5,177 bases of DNA from Actinomycetes bacterium (GTDB lineage: Bacteria > Actinomycetota > Acidimicrobiia > Acidimicrobiales > Palsa-688), in NCBI GenBank assembly GCA_021808665.1, contig JAKBBA010000206.1, positions 1 to 5,177 of the forward strand, written 5' to 3'. Below, in pieces: positions 1 to 4,869 of the stretch. Numbering within the stretch: the first letter of the stretch is position 1; each line of letters starts with the position of its first letter. The position numbers were made by a program, and so were the translations under genes. Below the pieces are notes generated by a model. That model saw only the letters and a list, made by a program, of their open reading frames with translations, ran no database searches and was not told where the DNA came from.

Positions 1-88
1 CCAGACCGACCGCGCCGAGCGTCGCGGCGGTTTGTCCTGCTGGCTTGGCTGCCTGCGTCGTCTGTGCCATCCCCGCGGTTTGCATCAT
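1..88 (-). CDS. Start of an unidentified minus-strand gene, coupled to the pseudokinase (partial, runs off the left edge)
   Basis: Reading the minus strand from position 88, an ATG overlaps the TGA stop of the upstream pseudokinase as ATGA (stop at 87-85). The frame then stays open for 29 codons to the window edge. The visible residues begin MMQTAGMAQTTQAAKPAG and continue QTAATLGAVGL, a polar Ala/Gln/Thr-rich start that turns hydrophobic at the edge. An alternative ATG in the same frame is at 70, preceded by GCGGGG, which is a weak and closely spaced ribosome-binding site. The four-base overlap is the usual sign of translational coupling, so this gene is probably in one operon with the pseudokinase. 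No family can be named from 29 residues. The turn to hydrophobic residues could be a signal or membrane segment, but that is inference. Confidence 0.5.
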   Translation of the reverse strand, partial: MMQTAGMAQTTQAAKPAGQTAATLGAVGL

Positions 89-1191
89 CGCGTCGTGGCG
101 GTCGTGGCGGTCGTGGCGGTCGTGGCCGTCGTGGCCGTCGTGGCCGCAATCGAACTGCCACTTCGCGTTTCGACCATGAGAGTGTCACAACCAAGCGGGC
201 GCGGCACGCTCGACAATGAGACGGCTCCCGCCACGCGCGCTACGAGGTGACCTACCTCGCTGTGAGCAGGGGGCGGCCACCCGGAGAAAACCCACACTTG
301 GCCTGTGTCGGCTTGTAGAACTGCTGCAGTGGCATAGTGGCAGTCCCAGCGACCGACGAGCACCGACACCGGCCCGGACCAACTGGTGATGAGCCGAACG
401 AGGCCGGACGGCCCGACGACGGTGAGTATCTGCCGAGCTTCTGATCGATTGGATGCGCGTCGAGCAGGGGTGGACGCGAATAGGCCAATGCCGAGCGCCA
501 ATGTCACTGCCAAAGCCACTGCCACAGCCCCGATACGGCGGCTTGGGGGCACCATCTGAGGTCTCGTCTTCGAAGGCATTGAGCGCGGTTGCCCTGCAAT
601 TCGCTCCGCAGTAGCGCTGTTCAGTGCGGCCAGAGTTCTCGCTAGAGACCGGAGATCCGTATTGCTTCGCCGGAAGCGCCGGCGCTGCCGGCTTTTGAGC
701 AGGCGGTTCAACTGGCGCGACGGCAGGTGTAGCGCGCCTGGTGTCTTCGAATAGAAGTCGCCGAGGTGCTCGGTGAGCATCGAGACGACTGCGTTACGGT
801 CAGCCAACGCAAGGGTCGACCATTCAGACTGATCCCTTGCCCACCGGGCGCTTCCGAAACCACAAAGCACCGGGCGGCCATCGCCATCCAAGATCACGTG
901 ATCACCCGAAATGGCGGTGTGCGCGCAGCCGATGTCGTGCAGGTCGCTGACGGTGGTGCATAGTGCCGCGCCCCAGGCTGCGACTTCGTCGCAGCACCCG
1001 GCCGGGGAGTCGGAGACAGCGCTGCCGCTGATCCGGTCGAGCGTGAGGCGGTCGTCGCTTGCCGACACCAACCGCACCACACCTGGATGTGCGACGGCCC
1101 GCAACGTCGCCGCCTCGCGCCGAAGGCGGTCCCGATCGTCGGGTGTCTCGGCGACCTTCTCCACCACCTCGGGATGGATTCGCAGCAACAT
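85..1191 (-). CDS. Membrane-anchored Ser/Thr-kinase-like pseudokinase with repeat-encoded Thr/Ala tail
   Basis: This is a 368-residue protein with a kinase-fold cytoplasmic part, one membrane helix and an outer C-terminal domain. The N-terminus starts directly at a strand like kinase beta-3 (VVEKVAET, candidate lysine K12) with no glycine-rich loop before it. The helix-C-like stretch RRREAATLRAV-type and HPGVVRLV follow. The catalytic loop is degraded: where active kinases have HxD and an Asn, it reads HTAISGDHVIL (residues 91-101), so Asp is Ala93 and Asn is His98. DFG is GFG (111-113). It should therefore be catalytically dead and act as a scaffold or regulator. A basic stretch (RQRRRFRR) and a helix of about 20 residues (about 220-239, IGAVAVALAVTLALGIGLFA) precede a domain with two cysteines (284, 335) that may form a disulfide. 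The tail is (ATT)n from a 9-bp DNA repeat. The start chosen is ATG 1191, because a promoter sits at a leaderless distance from it. A GTG at 1224 would add 11 residues but would place the promoter inside the gene. The substrate or partner is unknown. Confidence 0.78.
   Translation of the reverse strand: MLLRIHPEVVEKVAETPDDRDRLRREAATLRAVAHPGVVRLVSASDDRLTLDRISGSAVSDSPAGCCDEVAAWGAALCTTVSDLHDIGCAHTAISGDHVILDGDGRPVLCGFGSARWARDQSEWSTLALADRNAVVSMLTEHLGDFYSKTPGALHLPSRQLNRLLKSRQRRRFRRSNTDLRSLARTLAALNSATAERIAGQPRSMPSKTRPQMVPPSRRIGAVAVALAVTLALGIGLFASTPARRASNRSEARQILTVVGPSGLVRLITSWSGPVSVLVGRWDCHYATAAVLQADTGQVWVFSGWPPPAHSEVGHLVARVAGAVSLSSVPRPLGCDTLMVETRSGSSIAATTATTATTATTATTATTR
92..145. repeat. Six tandem copies of a 9-bp unit (GTCGTGGCG / GTCGTGGCC)
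   Basis: Six uninterrupted 9-bp units run from 92 to 145. The first three end in GCG and the last three in GCC. They lie inside the last codons of the minus-strand pseudokinase, where each unit encodes one Ala-Thr-Thr. Because the unit is three codons long, gain or loss of copies would change tail length without breaking the frame or the coupled ATGA junction downstream. Confidence 0.93.
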
Positions 1192-1192
1192 A

Positions 1193-1224
1193 TTGTGATA
1201 ATACACGAAGGTGTTGTAAAACAC
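1193..1224. promoter_or_regulatory. Two related partial palindromes over the pseudokinase promoter (candidate operators)
   Basis: On the minus strand, GTGTTTTACAACAC (1224-1211) is an inverted repeat with 5-bp arms GTGTT/AACAC. A related 14-mer, GTGTATTATCACAA (1206-1193), matches it at 10 of 14 positions and lies 18 bp further on. One overlaps the -35 hexamer and the other contains the -10. Two similar sites close to two helical turns apart fit a dimeric repressor binding in tandem. The regulator is unknown. Confidence 0.35.
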
Positions 1225-1226
1225 AA
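1198..1226 (-). promoter_or_regulatory. Promoter of the pseudokinase gene, leaderless architecture
   Basis: On the minus strand, TTGTGT (1226-1221) and TATTAT (1203-1198) are separated by exactly 17 bp. Six bases (CACAAT) then lead to the ATG at 1191. Transcription starting 7 nt after the -10 hexamer would begin on the A of the ATG, which is the classic leaderless arrangement of actinobacteria. There is no Shine-Dalgarno sequence before this ATG, which agrees. The assignment rests on sequence alone. Confidence 0.6.
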
Positions 1227-1291
1227 GGTATCGTAAGAAACATTATGCGCAGTGATAAAACTCCGCCGAGTGCGAGGTACGTGGCTGCCGT

Positions 1292-1307
1292 CGGTAGAGC
1301 GCTACCG
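1292..1307. promoter_or_regulatory. 16-bp perfect inverted repeat upstream of the CHAD gene
   Basis: CGGTAGAGCGCTACCG has perfect 6-bp arms (CGGTAG/CTACCG) around AGCG. It lies 61 bp upstream of the CHAD start codon. It could be an operator for a dimeric regulator or a hairpin in the 5' leader of the CHAD-phosphatase message. No U-run follows, so it is not an obvious terminator. I could not identify a convincing plus-strand promoter in 1192-1368 to decide between these. Confidence 0.35.
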
Positions 1308-1368
1308 TTGGTGTTCGCTAACTCGATTGGACTGATGGGGGTTTGGCATTGCTCGACGGAACCCACGG

Positions 1369-2250
1369 ATGAAAGCCACAATCGCTCAGTTGACTGCCTC
1401 CACGGTCGAGGTCGGCCTCCAGCGCTTCTTGGTGCATGCGGGAGGTGTGCGCCTCGGCCGCGATCCAGAGGATGTTCACCAGGCAAGAGTCGCAATCCGG
1501 CAACTTCGGGCTAACCTAGGGGCGATCGAGCCGTTCATCGAAGCAGCGGCCTACCGTCAAACCGCGGAATCACTTCGCCCCCTTGGGCGCCTACTGGGTG
1601 CTGTCCGGGATGCCGACGTGCTAGAGGTCCACCTCCGGGGCGCAGCGGAGACCTTGGAGGTAGACGACAGCCCTCAGTTGGACGAACTTGTGGAGCGGCT
1701 TCGCGACGAGCGAAACGAGGCCCACCGCCGGCTACTGGAGCATTTAGGCCAGGAATCCCACGCTTTGCTCATAGATCGGCTGTACCGGCTGAGCGAGGAG
1801 CCGCCTTTGATTGACCCGTCGGCGAAGGCTGCGCCTTTGCTCATCCCCATCCTAGCCCGAAGTTGGCGGGAGCTATCTAAGGCGGTGAAGAAGCTCGGGG
1901 ATCAGCCAGCCGATCGGCAACTACACCACGTCCGTATCCGGGTGAAACACTGCCGCTATGTCGCGGAAATGTCCGCAGTCGTCGTCGGGACCCGCGCGCG
2001 GCGCGTCGGTCGAGCAATCACGCCGCTGCAGGAAACTCTGGGTGAGTTGCAGGATGCTTCGATCGCTGAAAGATGGCTTCGTTCGTCGGCGGTCGACGCC
2101 AGCAGTCACCGAGCGATGGTCGCTGGGCAGCTGATCGGGGAAGAGAGAAGGCGAGCAGAGCGCCTCCGGCGCGAGTGGAGGTCTGAGTGGAACACGGTCC
2201 GAGCTAAAGGCGTCACAGGCTGGTTGGGTCGGGATTCGACCCTCCGATGA
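1369..2250 (+). CDS. CHAD domain-containing protein (polyphosphate-binding family)
   Basis: This is a 293-residue, almost entirely helical protein with the hallmarks of the CHAD domain (conserved histidine alpha-helical domain), which in characterised members binds inorganic polyphosphate through a basic surface. The first conserved block is GRDPEDVHQARVAIRQLRAN (about 30-49), with His37 and the Arg40/Arg44/Arg47 ladder. LLGAVRDADVL (75-85) holds the conserved Arg-Asp pair. The second basic helix is LHHVRIRVKHCRYVAEM (185-201), with His186/187, Arg191, Lys193 and His194. QETLGELQD (221-229) is the usual closing motif. There is no CYTH (triphosphate-tunnel) domain attached, so it is a stand-alone CHAD protein. 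ATG 1369 is the first possible conventional start, because an in-frame TGA lies at 1333 with no ATG, GTG or TTG between. The ribosome-binding site is weak (ACGGAA about 1356-1361). The stop overlaps the next start as ATGA, so the phosphatase gene is probably co-translated. Confidence 0.88.
   Translation: MKATIAQLTASTVEVGLQRFLVHAGGVRLGRDPEDVHQARVAIRQLRANLGAIEPFIEAAAYRQTAESLRPLGRLLGAVRDADVLEVHLRGAAETLEVDDSPQLDELVERLRDERNEAHRRLLEHLGQESHALLIDRLYRLSEEPPLIDPSAKAAPLLIPILARSWRELSKAVKKLGDQPADRQLHHVRIRVKHCRYVAEMSAVVVGTRARRVGRAITPLQETLGELQDASIAERWLRSSAVDASSHRAMVAGQLIGEERRRAERLRREWRSEWNTVRAKGVTGWLGRDSTLR
2226..2242 (+). promoter_or_regulatory. Perfect hairpin just before the phosphatase start codon
   Basis: GGGTCG (2226-2231) and CGACCC (2237-2242) form a perfect 6-bp stem around the loop GGATT. 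It ends 4 nt before the ATG at 2247, the place where a Shine-Dalgarno sequence would normally sit; none is seen. The stem lies in the last codons of the CHAD gene. An RNA hairpin here would hinder independent initiation and make the phosphatase depend on ribosomes finishing the CHAD frame. That role is inferred. Confidence 0.4.
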
Positions 2251-2708
2251 GCGTGCTGCTCGTTCGCCACGCCAGCGCGGACGACCGATCACCTTGGAAC
2301 GGCGACGACCGCCTGCGGCCGTTGGACGAGAAAGGCTACCGACAAGCTGTGGCACTGATCGAGCACCTGGATGGGTACCCGGTTACCTCGGTCATGTCCA
2401 GCCCGGCCTTGCGGTGTGTCAGCACTGTCGGTCCGCTGGCAGCTGCTCGCGACTTGACGATCTGCGTCAGCGAGTCCCTGGCGGAGGCGAACGAGCAACG
2501 CGCACTGGACTTGATCCAATCGTTGGCAGAAACGGACTGTCTCGTTTGCACGCATGGGGACAACATTCCGTTCATCTTGTGGCACCTCTCGTTCTTCGAC
2601 GGTCTCGACCTCGGCCCCGAGCCCGAGTGGCGGAAGGCTTCTGCCTGGGTGCTTAAGACCGCCGCCGGGCGATTCGTCGAGACGAGATACTTGCCGCCGC
2701 CCTTGTAG
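2247..2708 (+). CDS. SixA-like histidine phosphatase family protein
   Basis: This is a 153-residue member of the histidine phosphatase (phosphoglycerate mutase-like) superfamily, in the short single-domain SixA-type size class. The catalytic motif is LLVRHASA with Arg7-His8; His8 is the expected phospho-accepting residue. Arg56 in SSPALRC is the expected third phosphate ligand. Glu80 in ESLAEA is the likely general acid, and His103 in CTHGDN is the second active-site histidine. All key residues are present, so it should be active. SixA of Escherichia coli removes phosphate from phosphohistidine proteins, but related short members act on small phosphoesters, so the substrate is open. Its ATG overlaps the CHAD stop (ATGA), with no Shine-Dalgarno and a hairpin just upstream, so it is translated by coupling. 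CHAD and SixA-type genes are often neighbours in actinobacterial polyphosphate loci (family knowledge), which suggests a shared role. Confidence 0.87.
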   Translation: MSVLLVRHASADDRSPWNGDDRLRPLDEKGYRQAVALIEHLDGYPVTSVMSSPALRCVSTVGPLAAARDLTICVSESLAEANEQRALDLIQSLAETDCLVCTHGDNIPFILWHLSFFDGLDLGPEPEWRKASAWVLKTAAGRFVETRYLPPPL

Positions 2709-2823
2709 CAGGCGTTGGACAGTCTGGGAATCTAAGGAGCACCACGCCGACCTACGAGATGTGCAAGCTAGTTCAGGTCCTCTGCCATATGCCGAGGAGC
2801 GGAGGTTGAGAGTCGCAGCTCGG

Positions 2824-3402
2824 TCAGGCGTTCTGTCCCCATTGCGGCTCCGCTCCCGGGGGCAGAGCGACATCGAAAGCATTCAGGGTGAACGACACGA
2901 GCGTGTAGTAGCCGCAGAGGGTCACGAGCTCCACCAGTTGGAGATCGCCGAGCCGGGCTCGGGCGTCGCTATGGGTGGCTTCGGATAAGCGACCGGATCG
3001 GACGATTTCGGAGGCGACGCTGTGGACAAGGTGTTGCATGTCGTCGCTGAACTCCGGCACCTCGCCGGCCCCAAGGCTTGAGATGACGGCTTCTGGTACG
3101 CCGTGGTGGCGGGCCATAGCGGAGTGGGCGAACCACTCGAACTCGGCTTTGAAGTGCGCGCCGACGGTGATGATGGCCAGCTCTATCAGCTTCCGGTCCA
3201 GAGCCATGTCATAGCGGAGGGCTGAGCCAAGCGCTGCCAGTCGCGTCCCGATTCGCGGTGCCTGCACCCATGCGTTGAAGGGGCCCAGCAGAGCGCCGTC
3301 GCCGTCGGCGATCTGGCTTCCCCGCGAGTCGACGAGCGAGTCATACAGCTCCTGCCCGTCGGCGTCGAGCTCGGAGCGGGTTCTTGGCGCTAGTCGATCC
3401 AC
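2824..3402 (-). CDS. Carboxymuconolactone decarboxylase-like protein (AhpD-like fold)
   Basis: From GTG 3402 this is a 192-residue protein of the carboxymuconolactone decarboxylase family. The N-terminus (DRLAPRTRSELDADGQELYD) matches the usual opening of this group. The core is GPFNAWVQAPRIGTRLAALG (about 40-59), then DRKLIELAIITVGAHFKAEF (69-88) and EWFAHSAMARHHGVPE (89-104). Active-site candidates are Glu74, Glu86/Glu89 and His93. The CxxC pair of AhpD-type peroxidase partners is absent, so a disulfide reductase role is unlikely and a decarboxylase or other hydrolytic/isomerising role is more likely. The exact substrate cannot be read. An ATG at 3462 in the same frame would add 20 residues (beginning VSRSCPQQLG) unlike the family and lying in a repeat region, so GTG 3402 is preferred. 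No aromatic-degradation genes are adjacent. It runs convergently toward the phosphatase gene. Confidence 0.78.
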   Translation of the reverse strand: MDRLAPRTRSELDADGQELYDSLVDSRGSQIADGDGALLGPFNAWVQAPRIGTRLAALGSALRYDMALDRKLIELAIITVGAHFKAEFEWFAHSAMARHHGVPEAVISSLGAGEVPEFSDDMQHLVHSVASEIVRSGRLSEATHSDARARLGDLQLVELVTLCGYYTLVSFTLNAFDVALPPGAEPQWGQNA

Positions 3403-3409
3403 GAGTAAT

Positions 3410-3415
3410 AATCTA
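3410..3415 (-). promoter_or_regulatory. Candidate -10 element for the decarboxylase-like gene, leaderless spacing
   Basis: On the minus strand TAGATT (3415-3410) fits the actinobacterial TANNNT -10 pattern. Seven bases then lead to GTG 3402, so transcription could begin at or within one base of the start codon. There is no Shine-Dalgarno before this GTG. No good -35 is visible, so this is tentative. Confidence 0.35.
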
Positions 3416-3446
3416 CAGAGGCGAGGCGAACCGAGCTGTTGAGGGC

Positions 3447-3518
3447 ATGACCGGCTGACCATTTCGGGGGTGTGTTCGGCGGTGGTATCTGTGCGTGTTT
3501 TGCAATGACGGGCTGACC
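3447..3518. repeat. Pair of 14-bp direct repeats 58 bp apart in the intergenic spacer
   Basis: ATGACCGGCTGACC (3447-3460) and ATGACGGGCTGACC (3505-3518) differ at one base. They lie in the spacer between the decarboxylase-like gene and lacI. The stretch between them has no coding signal. They may be binding sites for one regulator or remnants of a mobile-element end; nothing here decides which. Confidence 0.55.
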
Positions 3519-3549
3519 GGGCCGGCCATGTTGGCGCTGCGTCGTGGAC

Positions 3550-3580
3550 CTTCCCGGGCGCCTGCTAGGGCCTTGGGAAG
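3550..3580. other. Spacer hairpin CTTCCC/GGGAAG
   Basis: CTTCCC (3550-3555) pairs perfectly with GGGAAG (3575-3580), and wobble or Watson-Crick pairs extend the stem inward by three. No U-run follows on either strand, so an intrinsic terminator is not supported. Apart from this hairpin, the direct repeats and the lacI promoter, I see nothing further in the 257-bp spacer 3403-3659. Confidence 0.25.
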
Positions 3581-3615
3581 CCCGTGGCCGGCACCGCGCA
3601 GCTTTCAATTTCACC

Positions 3616-3644
3616 TTGACATCACTAGAGGCGTCCCGTAGACT
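3616..3644 (+). promoter_or_regulatory. Strong SigA-type promoter of lacI
   Basis: A perfect -35 TTGACA (3616-3621), a 17-bp spacer and TAGACT (3639-3644) make a near-consensus housekeeping promoter. The expected start of transcription is about 3651, only a few bases before the purine-rich AGGAGGGG and the GTG at 3660. The leader would be about 9 nt. Confidence 0.75.
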
Positions 3645-3659
3645 CACTTCGCAGGAGGG

Positions 3660-4760
3660 GTGATACGTATTAGCACCAGAATTGCGAAAGAGTCCGGACG
3701 AACTGTCCGTCCTGCGACACAGAGCGATGTCGCAAGGGAGGCCGGCGTTTCACAAGCGCTCGCATCGTGCGTTCTTGCGGGGAAACCTGTCCGAGTCTCT
3801 CCCGAGACTGAACAACGGATCCACAAGGCTGCCGATCGGCTCGGCTATCGACCAAACCTAATCGCCAGAGGTCTTCGAGGTGCACCGACCGGTCTCCTAG
3901 GTGCGATCGTACGCGACCTCTCCGCCCCAGTAGCAAACGAAATCTGCCGTCACCTACTGCACAAAGCACCTGCTCACGGATTCGACGTCTTGCTAACCGA
4001 CGCAGCGGACGACCCACGCACACTTTTGCGCCTTGCGGCGCTAATGAAGTCCCGACTATGCGACGGTGTCTTCCTGGTTGGGGAACTGCCGGGCCAGGAC
4101 GCTATCTGGGACGACTATCTCGACATCGGTTTGCCAACGATCCTTTTGCTGCACAGCGGAGAAGGCCTTTTCCCATCCATAGCGACCGATGAGGAGGTCG
4201 CTGTGCGAGCGATGGCCGAACACCTCGTCGGACTTGGCCACCGTCGAATTGGATTCGTGGTCGCCAACTGGATGCATGGAGTTCACGCCCGCTTCCAAGC
4301 TTTTAGAAGAGCACTCGCCGGTTTCGGTGTCATCGTCGAAGACCGCCATGTAGTCATGGCGCCTCCAACCCGCGAGGGCGGTGCAAATGCCCTGAGTCAA
4401 CTTGTGGCAGCTGGGGATCTTCCAACCGCCGTTGTCGCCACGACTGATCTACTGGCCCTAGGAGTCCTCGCCGAAGCACACCGCCAAGCAATACCGGTTC
4501 CCCAGTCCTTGTCGGTGGTCGGATTCGACGACATTCCCGGAGCAGCGGACTTCCCTCCTGGACTGACGACAATGCACCAGCCGGTAGAGGCCATCGCGGA
4601 AGCGGCACTTTCTTTCTTCGACAGGGTCGAGGACCCGGGGAGTCGTCTTGCTCTCCTTGAGGCGCCCTTGATCGTACGTGGCTCAACAGGCCCGCCCCGG
4701 CTCGCAGATCTGCCCAACATCGATATGGCGAGATTCATTGGCGAATCTCCTCATGGATAA
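3660..4760 (+). CDS. LacI-family transcriptional regulator
   Basis: This is a 366-residue repressor-type regulator of the LacI/GalR family. An 18-20 residue N-terminal extension precedes the helix-turn-helix TQSDVAREAGVSQALASCVL (20-39). The hinge region is YRPNLIARGLRG (63-74). The periplasmic-binding-protein-like sensor follows, with TGLLGAIVRDLSAPVANEI (77-95), CDGVFLVG (134-141), the subdomain-crossing motif GHRRIGFV (193-200), the effector-side TTDLLALGVL (261-270) and the SVVGFDDIPGA strand (285-295). The end is VRGSTG (339-344), the standard family ending, plus a 20-residue tail, so the gene is full length. The recognition helix reads SQALASCVL where most members have SRVL; Cys37 replaces the usual Arg. 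GTG 3660 is the only conventional start in frame after the TAG at 3639. The GGAGG, however, ends one base before it, which is too close for normal use. The ligand is probably a sugar or nucleoside by family, but unknown. Confidence 0.9.
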   Translation: MIRISTRIAKESGRTVRPATQSDVAREAGVSQALASCVLAGKPVRVSPETEQRIHKAADRLGYRPNLIARGLRGAPTGLLGAIVRDLSAPVANEICRHLLHKAPAHGFDVLLTDAADDPRTLLRLAALMKSRLCDGVFLVGELPGQDAIWDDYLDIGLPTILLLHSGEGLFPSIATDEEVAVRAMAEHLVGLGHRRIGFVVANWMHGVHARFQAFRRALAGFGVIVEDRHVVMAPPTREGGANALSQLVAAGDLPTAVVATTDLLALGVLAEAHRQAIPVPQSLSVVGFDDIPGAADFPPGLTTMHQPVEAIAEAALSFFDRVEDPGSRLALLEAPLIVRGSTGPPRLADLPNIDMARFIGESPHG

Positions 4761-4869
4761 CAACCCCAAGATTCTGATCGTAGACGGCTCTATACAACCA
4801 AGGGAGAGAGAAGTGAAATTCGAACCGAAGCAAACAATTTCGCGCCGCATACGTAGTCGACGTACGTAA
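4753..4869 (+). pseudogene. Orphan 38-codon frame after lacI, possible truncated target gene
   Basis: An ATG at 4753 overlaps the end of lacI and opens a 38-residue frame (MDNNPKILIVDGSIQPRERE, then VKFEPKQTISRRIRSRRT) ending at TAA 4867-4869. Inside it, a strong purine-rich ribosome-binding site (AGGGAGAGAGAA, 4800-4811) sits directly before an in-frame GTG at 4813. That arrangement is what the first gene of a lacI-controlled operon would look like. The frame then ends after 18 codons and gives way to transposase sequence. I recognise no family. It may be the stump of a gene cut by the insertion sequence, or a chance frame; the base composition is visibly lower in GC than its neighbours. Confidence 0.25.
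4850..4868. repeat. Palindrome cluster: TACGTA, GTCGAC, TACGTA
   Basis: Two TACGTA palindromes (4850-4855 and 4863-4868) flank a GTCGAC palindrome (4856-4861). The cluster lies at the junction between the orphan frame and the insertion-sequence side. It may be an operator or the target area of the insertion. Confidence 0.35.

Noticed and set aside
92..145. CRISPR-like array
   Set aside because: The units are 9 bp and contiguous with no spacers, and they are in frame inside a gene.
32..250. Plus-strand frame encoding a Val/Ala repeat
   Set aside because: It is the reverse reading of the 9-bp repeat in the pseudokinase gene and has no ribosome-binding site.
902..1495. Minus-strand 197-codon frame across the divergent control region
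   Set aside because: Arg/Pro/Gly/His-rich shadow of two real genes. It would run straight through the promoter region and overlap both neighbours.
1244..1514. Plus-strand frame beginning ATG 1244 (MRSDKTPPSARYVAAVGRAL and on)
   Set aside because: It overlaps the well-supported CHAD gene in another frame for most of its length, and its later residues are an Arg/Pro/Cys-rich shadow composition. The first 40 residues look protein-like, but no ribosome-binding site or homology is seen.
2733..2809. AAGGAG followed by a short ATG frame in the convergent gap
   Set aside because: The ATG (2759) is about 20 nt from the AAGGAG and the frame has only 16 codons.
2709..2823. Intrinsic terminator between the convergent phosphatase and decarboxylase-like genes
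   Set aside because: No strong stem followed by a T-run was found on either strand.
3390..3647. Minus-strand 85-codon frame in the spacer upstream of lacI
   Set aside because: Low-complexity Pro/Arg-rich composition and no ribosome-binding site. It overlaps the start of the decarboxylase-like gene and the lacI promoter. It may be decayed sequence, but I cannot support a gene.
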